Below, one piece after another: positions 34,481 to 42,798 of a stretch of 64,000 nt of DNA. The stretch's first letter is position 1. Each line of letters begins with the position of its first letter. The notes below the pieces were generated by a model. It saw nothing but the letters and a program-made list of their open reading frames with translations. It ran no database searches and was not told the origin of the DNA. A program made the translations under genes and the position numbers. The stretch comes from UKL13-2 sp031414695 (lineage in GTDB: Bacteria > Pseudomonadota > Gammaproteobacteria > Burkholderiales > Usitatibacteraceae): the NCBI GenBank assembly GCA_031414695.1, contig JANNWG010000062.1:70099-134098 (forward strand), written 5' to 3'.

Positions 34481-35260
34481 ATGCGATTTTGCTCATTAGG
34501 CTCGGGTAGTGAAGGTAACGCACTGCTGGTTGAAGCCAGTAATGGTATTACCACCTCATGCCTAATGATGGATTGTGGCTTTGGTCTGGCTGAAACAGAA
34601 AGCCGACTTGCCCGCGCGGGGTTATCGCCCACAAATCTTGATGCTATTGTGGTCACACATGAGCACTCAGATCACCTCGGTGGTGTAGCGCGATTTGCCC
34701 GTAAACACGGCATTCCTGTCTGGCTGACACACGGTACGGCACGATTGTTAAGTGAGCGTGCAATTCCGCAAGCGCTGATGCATTACGTTGACCCGCACGA
34801 CGGTTTTAGTGTGGGAGACATTATGGTCACGCCCTATACGGTGCCGCATGACGCAAATGAGCCGGTACAGTACGTGTTTAGCGATGGCGCTTATCGACTG
34901 GGTGTGCTTACCGATGTTGGCATAACCACCCCTCATATTGAAGCAAGTCTGGCTAATTGTGATGGACTGGTGATTGAGGCGAATCATGATGCTGAAATGC
35001 TGCGCGTGGGTCCATACCCAGCGAGCTTAAAGCAACGTGTTGCAGGGCGATTTGGTCACTTGGATAATATTACGGCGGCTAATTTGCTGAATCGAATCAA
35101 AACACCAAAGTTGCAGCATGTGCTGGCCGCGCATTTATCGAAGCAAAATAACACGGAAGACTTAGCGCGTCAGGCGTTTGCCCTTGCGCTAAATTGCGCG
35201 AGCGATTGGGTAGGCATTGCGCGTCAAGATGAAGGTTTTGCATGGCGACAATTTGCGTAA
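34481..35260 (+). CDS. MBL-fold metallo-hydrolase (YycJ/WalJ-like)
   Basis: Metallo-beta-lactamase-fold hydrolase of about 260 residues. The metal-binding THEHSDHLGG (HxHxDH) lies near residue 60, and later His and Asp residues (VPHDANEP, LTDVG, EANHD) complete the site. The N-terminus MRFCSLGSGSEGNALLVE is a sign of the YycJ family of nucleases. I choose the ATG at 34481; the upstream ATGs at 34466 and 34475 add five or two residues only. The substrate is not known. It converges on the Ala-rich lipoprotein. Confidence 0.85.
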   Translation: MRFCSLGSGSEGNALLVEASNGITTSCLMMDCGFGLAETESRLARAGLSPTNLDAIVVTHEHSDHLGGVARFARKHGIPVWLTHGTARLLSERAIPQALMHYVDPHDGFSVGDIMVTPYTVPHDANEPVQYVFSDGAYRLGVLTDVGITTPHIEASLANCDGLVIEANHDAEMLRVGPYPASLKQRVAGRFGHLDNITAANLLNRIKTPKLQHVLAAHLSKQNNTEDLARQAFALALNCASDWVGIARQDEGFAWRQFA

Positions 35261-35280
35261 TATTTATCCAATGCATAAAC

Positions 35281-35310
35281 AAAAACGCCAGTCTTTCGAC
35301 TGGCGTTTTT
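35281..35310. terminator. Bidirectional terminator
   Basis: AAAAACGCCAGTC (35281-35293) pairs with GACTGGCGTTTTT (35298-35310). It serves the converging MBL hydrolase and Ala-rich lipoprotein genes. Confidence 0.93.
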
Positions 35311-35341
35311 TGTTTAAAACTGACTAACTGAAGCGAAAGAA

Positions 35342-35713
35342 TTACTTCTTTGGTGCTTCAGCAGGCTTAACAGCAGCTTTAGCGGCATCCATTGCTTTGG
35401 CGCCAGCATCTTTTGCATCTTTAGCGGCGTCCATTGCTTTGGCGCCAGCATCTTTAGCAGCGTCAACAGCAGCAGCACCAGTAGCAGTAGCACCTGCAGC
35501 AACAGCTGCGCCAGCGGCAGTAGCAGCGGTACCAGCAGCAGTAGCAGCGGTACCAGCAGCAGCAGCAGCGTCTTTAGCAGCGTCAACAGCAGCAGCAACT
35601 GGGGCGGCAACTGGAGCAACAACTTTAGGCGCTTCAACTTTAGGGGCTTCTTGTTTGCCACAGGCAGCTAAGCCAGCAGCGATGATTGCAACAGCGAAAA
35701 TAGACTTGTTCAT
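35342..35713 (-). CDS. Alanine-rich repetitive lipoprotein
   Basis: Protein of 123 residues with a lipoprotein signal (AAGLAACGKQ, Cys18). The mature chain is nearly all Ala, Lys, Asp, Gly and Thr, with repeats of AGTAATA and of the DAGAKAMDAAKDA type, similar to LEA-like or apolipoprotein-like amphipathic helices. I take this frame, not the Leu-rich one overlapping it, because of the lipobox and its initial Shine-Dalgarno sequence (GGGAAG). Its role is unknown, perhaps an envelope spacer. Repeats make the length prone to change between strains. Confidence 0.8.
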   Translation of the reverse strand: MNKSIFAVAIIAAGLAACGKQEAPKVEAPKVVAPVAAPVAAAVDAAKDAAAAAGTAATAAGTAATAAGAAVAAGATATGAAAVDAAKDAGAKAMDAAKDAKDAGAKAMDAAKAAVKPAEAPKK

Positions 35714-35747
35714 TTCAACTTCCCTTGGAGATTAGAAAAAAAATTTT

Positions 35748-35766
35748 GATCAAAAAATTTTTGATC
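35748..35766. promoter_or_regulatory. AT-rich palindrome upstream of the lipoprotein
   Basis: GATCAAAAAATTTTTGATC is a near-perfect inverted repeat 35 bases upstream of the ATG. It could be an operator or a 5' UTR hairpin. Confidence 0.4.
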
Positions 35767-35968
35767 GGTTTTTGTGACGTTCTTGCCTGAACCAACATTT
35801 TCTTGTTGCCAAGAATATTGATAAAGACATTGCTCTGTTTCGACCGACTTAAAAGTATAGCATCGTCATGGTGCGCTGCACAACAGAAAAACGCTTAAAA
35901 ATGCCCAGATTACGGCCTAAAGTGGCACTTTTTGACCGTTTTTACAGGTTTTGAACCAAAAAATTATT

Positions 35969-36475
35969 TCAAAGCCCAGTGCCGCGAGACGACACAGCGT
36001 GCTCTGTAAGTAGCCAAATTTCATCAAATCGATTGATAAAAGGCTCAGCATCCGCCTCATCGTGAATCGTCACAATCGAGCGAACATGACTCGCTACAGG
36101 TTTACGCCAAACCGCATCATCATCCGCAATTAGCATGACATCTTGTGCATTACGCGCGTCGCCGATTGTGCGTTGAATAAAAAGCTGCGTTGAAAATTCA
36201 TTCATTAAGGTCATCAAGCGCGGCACTTCACTTCCTATGTCATTAATCTCATGCAGCGCGATACGGATTTGTCGACTACGATTGCCGAGCAGCAGTTGTC
36301 GCAGTAGCGCAATGGTGGCGGGTCTGCCATATTCGCGTTCACGCATCGACTCTGGGGAGACCTCAAATATGGAGATGCTCGTTTTGGCTTGTGCGAGCAC
36401 TTCACCAATCGCCGCCAACGCGTCAACTTTTGAATCCATGATGCGATAAATTTTTTCTGGGTTAGTTTCAGTCAT
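35969..36475 (-). CDS. Conserved protein next to the ribosomal oxygenase
   Basis: I place the start at 36475 (MTETNPEKIYRIMDSK, 168 residues). It has a good ribosome binding site (GGAG) and lies just beyond the stop of the preceding gene at 36489; longer starts would overlap that gene. The protein is soluble and mixed alpha/beta, with IRIALHEIND and DVMLIADDDAVWRKP stretches that recall a phospholipase D-like or nucleotide-binding fold. I do not recognise the family. It is probably co-transcribed with the oxygenase. Confidence 0.7.
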   Translation of the reverse strand: MTETNPEKIYRIMDSKVDALAAIGEVLAQAKTSISIFEVSPESMREREYGRPATIALLRQLLLGNRSRQIRIALHEINDIGSEVPRLMTLMNEFSTQLFIQRTIGDARNAQDVMLIADDDAVWRKPVASHVRSIVTIHDEADAEPFINRFDEIWLLTEHAVSSRGTGL

Positions 36476-36488
36476 CTTTAGCTCCGTA

Positions 36489-37724
36489 TTAAATCGTGAA
36501 TTGCCAATATCCGCGAGCCCATTGGGCATAAAGTGACTCAAACACTTTGCTAGATGCGGACTTTAATATTGTTTTATCAAGTTGCCGCATGTTGGCAAAC
36601 TGTACAAATAACGCATGCGGTTTTAATTGTAGCCGCTCGCCATTTATGTAGATTGAGTCATCGTCGTACAGCATTCGCGAACGTAGATCGAGTGTGAGGC
36701 CGTCTTTAATGGCGCGTTTCGTAAATTGTGCGAGGGATAATTTTTCATCCGGCGCATCAAATGTAACGTGTGATTTTGCTTGCGATAAATATCGTCCTGT
36801 AAAACTTTTGAATGCGGCGTCAGACAATTGCGGCGTCATTGCTGTTGTTAATACTTGTTGAATATTGGCGCGTAATTCAGCATCAATTGCTGCATGATTA
36901 GTTTGATTGGTTGCAGTGCGATTTTTGTCTTGCGCGCGCCCAACTATTTGCAACGTGTCGCGCAGATCATCAAGCCATGCTTCGAGCAGCTCTTGATGCG
37001 ATGGCGCCCGAAAGCCGACTGACCACGTCACACAATCATTGGTCTCGGCTATGCCGTGATGGGCGTAGGCAGGCGGCAAATACAACATATCACCTTCATC
37101 GAGCAGCCATTCAGAATCGGGTTGAAAATTATTCAATATTTTTAACGGCATATTTGGCTTTAGCGATAAATCCTGCTGTGCTGAAATTTGCCAGCGACGT
37201 TGGCCGCTACCCTGACATAAAAACACATCGTAAGAATCTACATGTGGACCAACGCCGCCACCTTTCACCGCATAGCTCACCATCAAATCATCCACACGTG
37301 TTTGCGGCAAAAAATTAAATAGGGCGAGTAGTGCGTGCGCTTCAAATGAAAAGTGTTGCGTATCTTGAATCAGCACAGTCCATGCAGCGGCTTTATTTTT
37401 TTTCAGTTCGCGAATGTCCGCTGCCGTAAAAGGGCCGTGATCAATCGTCCACTCGTCGTCCGTTTTGTCGTTCGTTTTGTCGTTCGTTTTGTCGTTATAT
37501 AGCAACACCAAGCGCGACTCAGCCTCGTCATAACCTGCGAGTGTAAGAATTTCTTTATTCGTCAGTGGCGCAAAATTTTTGGGCAACGCATTGCGTATGA
37601 GCAACGGTTTTTTTTGCCAATACTCGTCGAGAAACTGTTGCGCGCTAATATTACCTAGCAACGTGAGTGTTGAAGAAAGTGGCACTGAAGTTGCATGAGG
37701 TGTGTTCAAAAAATTTATTCCCAA
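36489..37724 (-). CDS. Cupin/JmjC-type 2-oxoglutarate oxygenase (RoxA/YcfD-like)
   Basis: Fe(II)/2-oxoglutarate dioxygenase, likely to hydroxylate an Arg in ribosomal protein L16. Protein of 411 residues with a JmjC cupin core in the middle: the metal-binding HxD is in GVGPHVDSYDVFLCQGSGQRRW near residue 160, and a second His in YLPPAYAHHGIA near residue 215. The C-terminal half provides the dimer and winged-helix parts. Residues about 78-89 include a NDKT repeat coded by three tandem 12-base units, which is an odd insertion. Family call is secure; the substrate is inferred. Confidence 0.88.
   Translation of the reverse strand: MGINFLNTPHATSVPLSSTLTLLGNISAQQFLDEYWQKKPLLIRNALPKNFAPLTNKEILTLAGYDEAESRLVLLYNDKTNDKTNDKTDDEWTIDHGPFTAADIRELKKNKAAAWTVLIQDTQHFSFEAHALLALFNFLPQTRVDDLMVSYAVKGGGVGPHVDSYDVFLCQGSGQRRWQISAQQDLSLKPNMPLKILNNFQPDSEWLLDEGDMLYLPPAYAHHGIAETNDCVTWSVGFRAPSHQELLEAWLDDLRDTLQIVGRAQDKNRTATNQTNHAAIDAELRANIQQVLTTAMTPQLSDAAFKSFTGRYLSQAKSHVTFDAPDEKLSLAQFTKRAIKDGLTLDLRSRMLYDDDSIYINGERLQLKPHALFVQFANMRQLDKTILKSASSKVFESLYAQWARGYWQFTI
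37461..37496. repeat. 12-bp tandem repeat within the oxygenase gene
   Basis: Three exact copies of CGTTTTGTCGTT. They encode the NDKT repeat in the protein and keep the frame. Confidence 0.85.
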
Positions 37725-37813
37725 AAGGTGTGCAAAGCAAATTTCAAATTAGATTAGAATCAAAATAGAAGCAAGATATCAAACTTTACAACTTCTTTTA
37801 AGGCGACACCATC

Positions 37814-38293
37814 ATGTTGCAAATCGGCAATGCAGCACCATCGTTTGAGCTACCCGACGCGAGTATGGAAATTGTGAGCTTGTCGTCGTTTCGCGGCAAA
37901 AAAAATGTCGTGTTATTTTTTTACCCACGTGACGGTACGCCTGTCTGCACCAAAGAGGCAATTGATTTTTCGGATCACGAAGATGAGTTTGCCGAATGTA
38001 ATACCGTTGTCTTCGGCGTTTCACGTGATGATTGTATGGTGCATGAAGAGTTTTGCGACAAACACGGCATATCGCTTTCGCTCCTCTCTGACGCCGAATG
38101 CGAAGTGGCGCGCATGTACGATGTGCTGATGGAGCAAGTCAACGAAAAAGATGGTGAAGTTCGCAAAGGGGTAAAGCGTTGCACTTTTGTCATTGATAAA
38201 AAAGGCGTGTTGCGTCATATCATGCACGACATTAACCCGCGCGAGCATGTGCGCGAAGTCTTAAAACTGGCGCGACAATTACACGCGCACTGA
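37814..38293 (+). CDS. Peroxiredoxin (Bcp/PrxQ type)
   Basis: Thiol peroxidase of 159 residues that reduces hydrogen peroxide and alkyl peroxides in the cytosol. The peroxidatic Cys is in PRDGTPVCTKEA, near residue 47. The usual second Cys five residues later, as in E. coli Bcp, is absent (Ile there). Other Cys (AEC, DDC, EFC) could resolve the intermediate. The C-terminal HAH* and stop codon are part of a 22-base tandem repeat that continues downstream. It is not obviously in an operon with its neighbours. Confidence 0.9.
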   Translation: MLQIGNAAPSFELPDASMEIVSLSSFRGKKNVVLFFYPRDGTPVCTKEAIDFSDHEDEFAECNTVVFGVSRDDCMVHEEFCDKHGISLSLLSDAECEVARMYDVLMEQVNEKDGEVRKGVKRCTFVIDKKGVLRHIMHDINPREHVREVLKLARQLHAH

Positions 38294-38362
38294 TTCCACC
38301 AAGCACGCGCACTGATGCCACCACGCACGCGCACTGATTCCACCACGCACGCGCATTGATTC
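38282..38362 (+). repeat. 22-bp tandem repeat across the peroxiredoxin stop codon
   Basis: About 3.7 copies of CACGCGCACTGATTCCACCA(MG), at 38282, 38304, 38326 and 38348. The first copy encodes the last residues and stop of the peroxiredoxin; the last runs into the leader of the BON lipoprotein. Confidence 0.9.
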
Positions 38363-38379
38363 AAATTTTTGGAGATGGT

Positions 38380-38961
38380 ATGAAAAGAAGTTTGCTGGTT
38401 TTATTGTTGGCGTTTTGTGCGGTTTCGTTACAAGGCTGCTTTACGCTTGCCGCTGTCGGCGTGGGTGCAACCGCATTGGTAGTCGATGACAGACGCTCGA
38501 CAGGCATTTATATTGAAGATGAAAATGTCGAATGGAAATCGCGTGCGCTTTTGTTTGAAAAATTCAAAGATACGCATGTGAACGTCACCAGCTACAACCT
38601 AAGCGTGTTGCTGACAGGGGAAGTTGCCGATGAAAAAACCAAAACAGAGGTAGCTGACTCTATTCGCAAAGTCGCAAGCGTTAAAAGTGTGACAAATGAA
38701 TTGAGCATCGGTAATAGATCCACCTTGCTTGCGCGATCTAACGATGCGCTGATCACCACAAATGTCAAAGCCCGATTTTTGGGAGCCAAAGGCTTTTCAT
38801 CCAATTACGTCAAAGTTGTGACGGAGGCCAACGTGGTTTATCTAATGGGCATTGTTACTAAGGAAGAAGGTGACAGTGCTGCTGAGGTAACGCGCAATAC
38901 CGCGGGTGTATCGCGCGTGATTAAGGTGCTTGAATATATTGAGAAAGCACCAAAACGCTAG
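38380..38961 (+). CDS. dolP: BON-domain lipoprotein (DolP/YraP-like)
   Basis: Outer-membrane lipoprotein with two BON domains. The start at 38380 (MKRSLLVLLLAFCAV) follows a good ribosome binding site (GGAGATGGT). The signal peptide ends in a lipobox LQGCF, and BON domain 1 is at about residues 60-110, BON 2 at about 115-185. Relatives bind anionic phospholipids and help outer-membrane integrity and BAM function. Length of about 193 is that of DolP. Family call is good. Confidence 0.85.
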   Translation: MKRSLLVLLLAFCAVSLQGCFTLAAVGVGATALVVDDRRSTGIYIEDENVEWKSRALLFEKFKDTHVNVTSYNLSVLLTGEVADEKTKTEVADSIRKVASVKSVTNELSIGNRSTLLARSNDALITTNVKARFLGAKGFSSNYVKVVTEANVVYLMGIVTKEEGDSAAEVTRNTAGVSRVIKVLEYIEKAPKR

Positions 38962-39024
38962 TACCGGCGGGCGCTTTAGCGAATTTTTGCTCGAAACTAG
39001 CCGTAGATAGGCGATTTTCGATTT
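38962..39024. repeat. Intergenic imperfect palindrome (family member g)
   Basis: TACCGGCGGGCGCTTTAGCG pairs with CGAAACTAGCCGTAGATAGG. It lies between two convergent stop codons. Confidence 0.55.
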
Positions 39025-39028
39025 TAGA

Positions 39029-39457
39029 CTACGCCATGCGCTTTTTAAGCCAGCGCATTACGCCGCCAATAAGTGGTAACTGTTCATACAATTCGCCAGC
39101 CGCATCCCAATAATCACGATGCGATTGCACGCGACCATCTGCCGCAAAGCGAATGAGGGACGTGCCATGAATTTTGCGTGTTAGGTCAGGCTTGAGGGAC
39201 TTTAGTCGGAAAGTGAAATCCCACACCAATAGCGCGCGATTATCTTCCATGATCGTTTCAGTAATCACAAATCGTGGCGCATGACAGCGCACAAACATAT
39301 CGTGAAAAATATGGCTGATGGCGGGCAACCCCTTCACCGCATTGAAGGGGTCTTGGAAGGTGGCGTCGTCAGCATACACGTCACAGATGTTTGCTATCGT
39401 TTCTGGCGTGAGCGTATGCCAGTAGCTAACGAGTGTTTTCAGTGAGGCGGCATTCAT
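39029..39457 (-). CDS. SnoaL/NTF2-like protein
   Basis: Protein of 142 residues with the cone-shaped NTF2-like fold pattern: YADDATFQDPFNAVKG near residue 29 and DYWDAAGELYEQLP at the end. It shares a 4-base overlap with the SDR gene upstream, so it is at the tail of a lipid-modification cluster. Such proteins occur with cyclopropane-synthase-like genes in light- or stress-regulated clusters. The activity is not known. Confidence 0.78.
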   Translation of the reverse strand: MNAASLKTLVSYWHTLTPETIANICDVYADDATFQDPFNAVKGLPAISHIFHDMFVRCHAPRFVITETIMEDNRALLVWDFTFRLKSLKPDLTRKIHGTSLIRFAADGRVQSHRDYWDAAGELYEQLPLIGGVMRWLKKRMA

Positions 39458-40233
39458 AGCTTGGTCGATTTTTTAATCAGTTTGAAATATAGGCTGTATG
39501 GTAAGTGTCGCAGCAATTTTAATTGCCGTGAAAAAGCCTTTGGGAAATGAATTTCAAATTCACCGTTAGCTAAACCTTGTTCAATTTCTTCTGCTGCTTC
39601 TTGGGGCGAAATAATATGTGGCATATCAAAATCATTTTGCGCGGTGAGCGGTGTCTTAACAAAGCCTGGGTTAATCAGATATACGTCAATATTCTTGTCA
39701 TGCAAATCGAGATAAAGCGTCTCAGCCAAATTGATAAGTGCAGCTTTTGATGGCCCGTAGATGAGCGCATTGGGTAAGCCGCGATAACCCGCGACGGACG
39801 AGACTAAAGCAACGCCACCGTTTTTTTGTTTCATGAACGTCGGTATCACGACCGACAAGCTATTCAAAAAGCCGCCCCAATTAACGTCAATCATTTGCTG
39901 CGCAACAGCTAAATCAATCTCCCATGCGCGCATTGCTTTGTAGTCACCTGCCATCAGCACCACCAAATCATAGCCGCCCCATGCCGCAATTAATTCTTCC
40001 TCAGCAGCTTTGATGGTTTCCACATTGGTAATGTCGAGCGGTAACGCCATCGCTCGTGATGCGCCAAATTTAGTCACCAGTGCGGCAAGCTTATCGCCAC
40101 TACGCGCTGACATCGCCACCTTCGCTTTGCGTGAATGCAGCAAGTCAGCCAACGCCGCGCCAATGCCAGTGGACGCACCAATAATCCACACACGCTTAGT
40201 TGACCAGTCAGTAATTTTTTTGTTGAGGCTCAT
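39454..40233 (-). CDS. Short-chain dehydrogenase/reductase
   Basis: Classical NAD(P) Rossmann oxidoreductase of 259 residues. Landmarks are the cofactor motif GASTGIGAALADLL at about residues 18-31, and the catalytic Ser in SSVAG and Tyr-x3-Lys in YGPSKAAL near residues 145-165. The C-terminus PKAFSRQLKLLRHLPYSLYFKLIKKS is basic and may touch the membrane. Its position suggests action on a fatty-acid derived substrate. Substrate unknown. Confidence 0.85.
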   Translation of the reverse strand: MSLNKKITDWSTKRVWIIGASTGIGAALADLLHSRKAKVAMSARSGDKLAALVTKFGASRAMALPLDITNVETIKAAEEELIAAWGGYDLVVLMAGDYKAMRAWEIDLAVAQQMIDVNWGGFLNSLSVVIPTFMKQKNGGVALVSSVAGYRGLPNALIYGPSKAALINLAETLYLDLHDKNIDVYLINPGFVKTPLTAQNDFDMPHIISPQEAAEEIEQGLANGEFEIHFPKAFSRQLKLLRHLPYSLYFKLIKKSTKL

Positions 40234-40269
40234 GATTTTGGGGGCAAGATGTTATTTGTGATTATTTGG

Positions 40270-40389
40270 AACCGCCGATGGACGCCGATTAACGCCGATA
40301 AAAGCGGAGATTAAATTTCAAAAAATACGAGATGCATAAATGTTCGTCTTCGGCACTTATCGGGTGTTATCGGCGTCTATCGGCGGTTA
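40270..40389. repeat. Inverted pair of CGCCGATnAACGC-type repeats
   Basis: AACCGCCGATGGACGCCGAT (40270) and the facing copy ending CTATCGGCGGTTAA (40389). It resembles the pair at 26842-26962 and lies in the gap between DUF3833 and SDR genes. Confidence 0.65.
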
Positions 40390-40404
40390 AGTCTTTTATG
40401 CCTT

Positions 40405-40944
40405 CTATCCACGCTTACGAAAGAAAATATTTATCTCCGCAAACTTCAGTCCAAATTTAGTCATTACGGTTTGATTCGCTAATGTTTTATCGTCAATGAG
40501 CCACATCCAATCATCCATATTGACTTCATAGCTGCCCTGCGCGGGTGGCAACTTTAGGACGTAGTTCCATTGCAACGCATTGCCAGACGCCACGCCTTGT
40601 GCTTCGCCCACCACATCGCCTGCCGTGCCTATATAGCGATTGCCGTCTTTGCGAATTTTCCAGATGCGGGTTTCTTTTATGCCGTCAGACCAGCTAAATC
40701 GTTCGTCAAGCGTGCCTTCATTGCCTTTCCACGTACAGGTTATTTCTACCGTAAAGCGGCGAACGACTTTGTCAGAGCGATCTTTTACATATCCCCAGCC
40801 ATCAACAGTACCGCTGAAATAAGTTTTTAAGTCGAGCGCTGGCGCTTCGGCAGCATAGTCAGCGGGTTTTGGCGCGCTAGCACAACCAGTCAATACCGTG
40901 GCGAATACAGCAAGTAAAATGAGGCGACGAAAATATTGCTTCAT
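40405..40944 (-). CDS. DUF3833 lipoprotein
   Basis: Lipoprotein of 179 residues with a lipobox TGCAS (Cys21). The beta-rich mature domain has VDGWGYVKDRSDKVVRRF, typical of DUF3833. Probably outer-membrane anchored on its periplasmic face. The family travels with cyclopropane-synthase-like and DUF1365 genes. The molecular function is unknown. Confidence 0.85.
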   Translation of the reverse strand: MKQYFRRLILLAVFATVLTGCASAPKPADYAAEAPALDLKTYFSGTVDGWGYVKDRSDKVVRRFTVEITCTWKGNEGTLDERFSWSDGIKETRIWKIRKDGNRYIGTAGDVVGEAQGVASGNALQWNYVLKLPPAQGSYEVNMDDWMWLIDDKTLANQTVMTKFGLKFAEINIFFRKRG

Positions 40945-40953
40945 GCTTAATCC

Positions 40954-42264
40954 TTATTTGGATTTGAAAAACGGTGTGTTGATGAGCGCTACTGCCGCAA
41001 TCGCTTTTAGCACGCATGGCAGCAGCGCGTAAATCATCGCAAGGTAAGTCAATGATGCTGTGCTCTCAGCAGAAGTCGCCCCTGGCACATAGCCCAACAG
41101 CGCTAAGGCCGGTAGCGCAATGCCCGCCGCCAGTGCCAAATTCATTTTTGATACCAAGTTCCACAGTCCAAAATAAGCGCCTTCATTTCGTCCAAGGCCG
41201 CGCTTATCATCTTCATCTATCACGTCCGCCAAAATAGATGGCGGCAGTGATAAATCAGCCCCCAGGCCCAGCCCAGAAAGCACACAGATCACAATGAATG
41301 CAGCGATATCACCGGCGCCTAATGTATACGCCCAAACAAATGCAATGATGGATACAAGCATGCCTACAAACCACGCCCGTGATTTACCAATTTGTCTGGA
41401 AAGCCATATCCAGATCGGCATTCCAGCGGCACCTGCTGCAAAGTAGGCGATTAGAAATTGTGCCGAATATTGTGGCGCTTTAATAACATCCTCAATAAAG
41501 AAAAGCACCAGCGTGGCAGGGATTGACGCTGCGATACCGTTAAAGACAAATACGATCATGAGCCGCTTAAAGTGCGTATTTTTAAGTGGCAACAGCATAT
41601 TGGACAGCGCATTTTTAGTAACCGCTTGCGTGCGTGCCACTGGTTTAGGCGAAAGCCAAACCGTTAAACCAACGAACAAAAAAATCAACGGAATAAACGC
41701 CATCGCAAAAATGGCATAACCTTCGCGTGGGCCGTATTGTTGGGTTAATACCTGCGGCAGTGCGGCGGCTAAAAAGACGCCAATCAACCCAAAGCCTTCA
41801 CGAAATGAAGTCACCCTAGTGCGATCAATTTTGTCATCGCTTAGCTCTGCACCAACCGCCTGATAGCTTATCTGTATCATCGAAAATGCGGTGTAAACCG
41901 TTAGTAACATGGCAATGAGCCACCACATCATCATGACTTGGCTCAATTGCGGCGGATTAAACAAGCCTAGCATCGACAATGCCAACAAGGGCGTGCCGGC
42001 AATTAACCAAATGTATCGACCTAATTTGCGATCACGCGTTAAATCGCTCCAATAGCCAAGTAGTGGGTCTTGGATAGCATCAAAAATACGTGCGGCCAGC
42101 AGTAGGCCACCGATGGCGATAAGATTTAAGCCAATGACGTCGGAATAAAATTTTGGCACGTTGACGTAAATAGGCAATGCCGCCATTGCCAGCGGAATCG
42201 ACGCGAGACCATACGCACTTAATCGCCAAGCGGACAAACGCTGCTGAGAAGCGGTACGGCTCAC
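40954..42264 (-). CDS. MFS transporter (GPH/MelB-like)
   Basis: Inner-membrane permease of 436 residues with about twelve helices. Residues RIFDAIQDPLLGYWSDLTRDRKLGRYIW near 60-88 are typical of the glycoside-pentoside-hexuronide branch. It starts 3 bases after the chalcone-isomerase-like gene, so it is coupled to it. Cargo unknown; context favours a lipid or lipid precursor over sugar. Confidence 0.8.
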   Translation of the reverse strand: MSRTASQQRLSAWRLSAYGLASIPLAMAALPIYVNVPKFYSDVIGLNLIAIGGLLLAARIFDAIQDPLLGYWSDLTRDRKLGRYIWLIAGTPLLALSMLGLFNPPQLSQVMMMWWLIAMLLTVYTAFSMIQISYQAVGAELSDDKIDRTRVTSFREGFGLIGVFLAAALPQVLTQQYGPREGYAIFAMAFIPLIFLFVGLTVWLSPKPVARTQAVTKNALSNMLLPLKNTHFKRLMIVFVFNGIAASIPATLVLFFIEDVIKAPQYSAQFLIAYFAAGAAGMPIWIWLSRQIGKSRAWFVGMLVSIIAFVWAYTLGAGDIAAFIVICVLSGLGLGADLSLPPSILADVIDEDDKRGLGRNEGAYFGLWNLVSKMNLALAAGIALPALALLGYVPGATSAESTASLTYLAMIYALLPCVLKAIAAVALINTPFFKSK

Positions 42265-42267
42265 GCG

Positions 42268-42798
42268 TTAATTCTTTTCATTCAATAAGCGCGAACGTAA
42301 TTTTGGCTCGCTTGACTTAGGAGAGAGCCAAATATCGAAAAACGCCTTGGCGAATTCTGGGTCGGCAATTTCAGCGATAAATTTATCCTGCGAATAAAAA
42401 CGTGCACCTTTGCCAGGTACCGAGACCCCAATCAAGCTGTCATTTTTCTTCACGTCAGGAAAAACGTTAATCATCGCCGCAAGCCATTTGGCGAGTTTGG
42501 CTTCATCGTTATAGCCTAGCTTGCGTTTTTCGTCGATGCTGCGCTTGGCGATTTCTGATCCTTTTAAGCCCAAGTCATAGACTAATTCGAGTGCAAATAA
42601 GTCGGTCTCTGATGGTGCTTTCGCATTTGTCCATAAACGAATGTCATAGACCTTTAAGCCAAAAAAACGCATAACGGCTTCACCGCGTTTGGTTAAGGTG
42701 CTGGCTTCGGGAATATCTTTACTCACTGTCGTTGGCAGCGCATGGGCGGTATGAACAACGCTCAGTAGTAGTAGGGATGCAATCAGTATTTTCATCAT
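42268..42798 (-). CDS. Chalcone-isomerase-like periplasmic protein
   Basis: Protein of 176 residues with a signal peptide (about 1-20, ending AHA-LP) and a chalcone-isomerase-like fold pattern (RGEAVMRFFGLKVYDIRLWT, near 40-60, then LELVYDLGLKG). Bacterial members lack the flavonoid enzyme residues and are thought to bind fatty acids or similar ligands. It overlaps the methyltransferase gene by 4 bases. A lipid-binding role is inferred. Confidence 0.8.
   Translation of the reverse strand: MMKILIASLLLLSVVHTAHALPTTVSKDIPEASTLTKRGEAVMRFFGLKVYDIRLWTNAKAPSETDLFALELVYDLGLKGSEIAKRSIDEKRKLGYNDEAKLAKWLAAMINVFPDVKKNDSLIGVSVPGKGARFYSQDKFIAEIADPEFAKAFFDIWLSPKSSEPKLRSRLLNEKN

Noticed and set aside
35314..35661. 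Leucine-rich 115-residue frame on the minus strand
   Set aside because: It is the +1 shadow of the Ala-rich lipoprotein gene, whose GCW codons read as Leu-rich in the other frame. It has no good ribosome binding site.
35397..35735. Ala-rich 112-residue frame on the plus strand
   Set aside because: Antisense shadow of the same lipoprotein repeats, with no start signal.
38282..38362. CRISPR-like array
   Set aside because: The repeat units are head-to-tail without spacers, only about four copies, and no cas gene is near.
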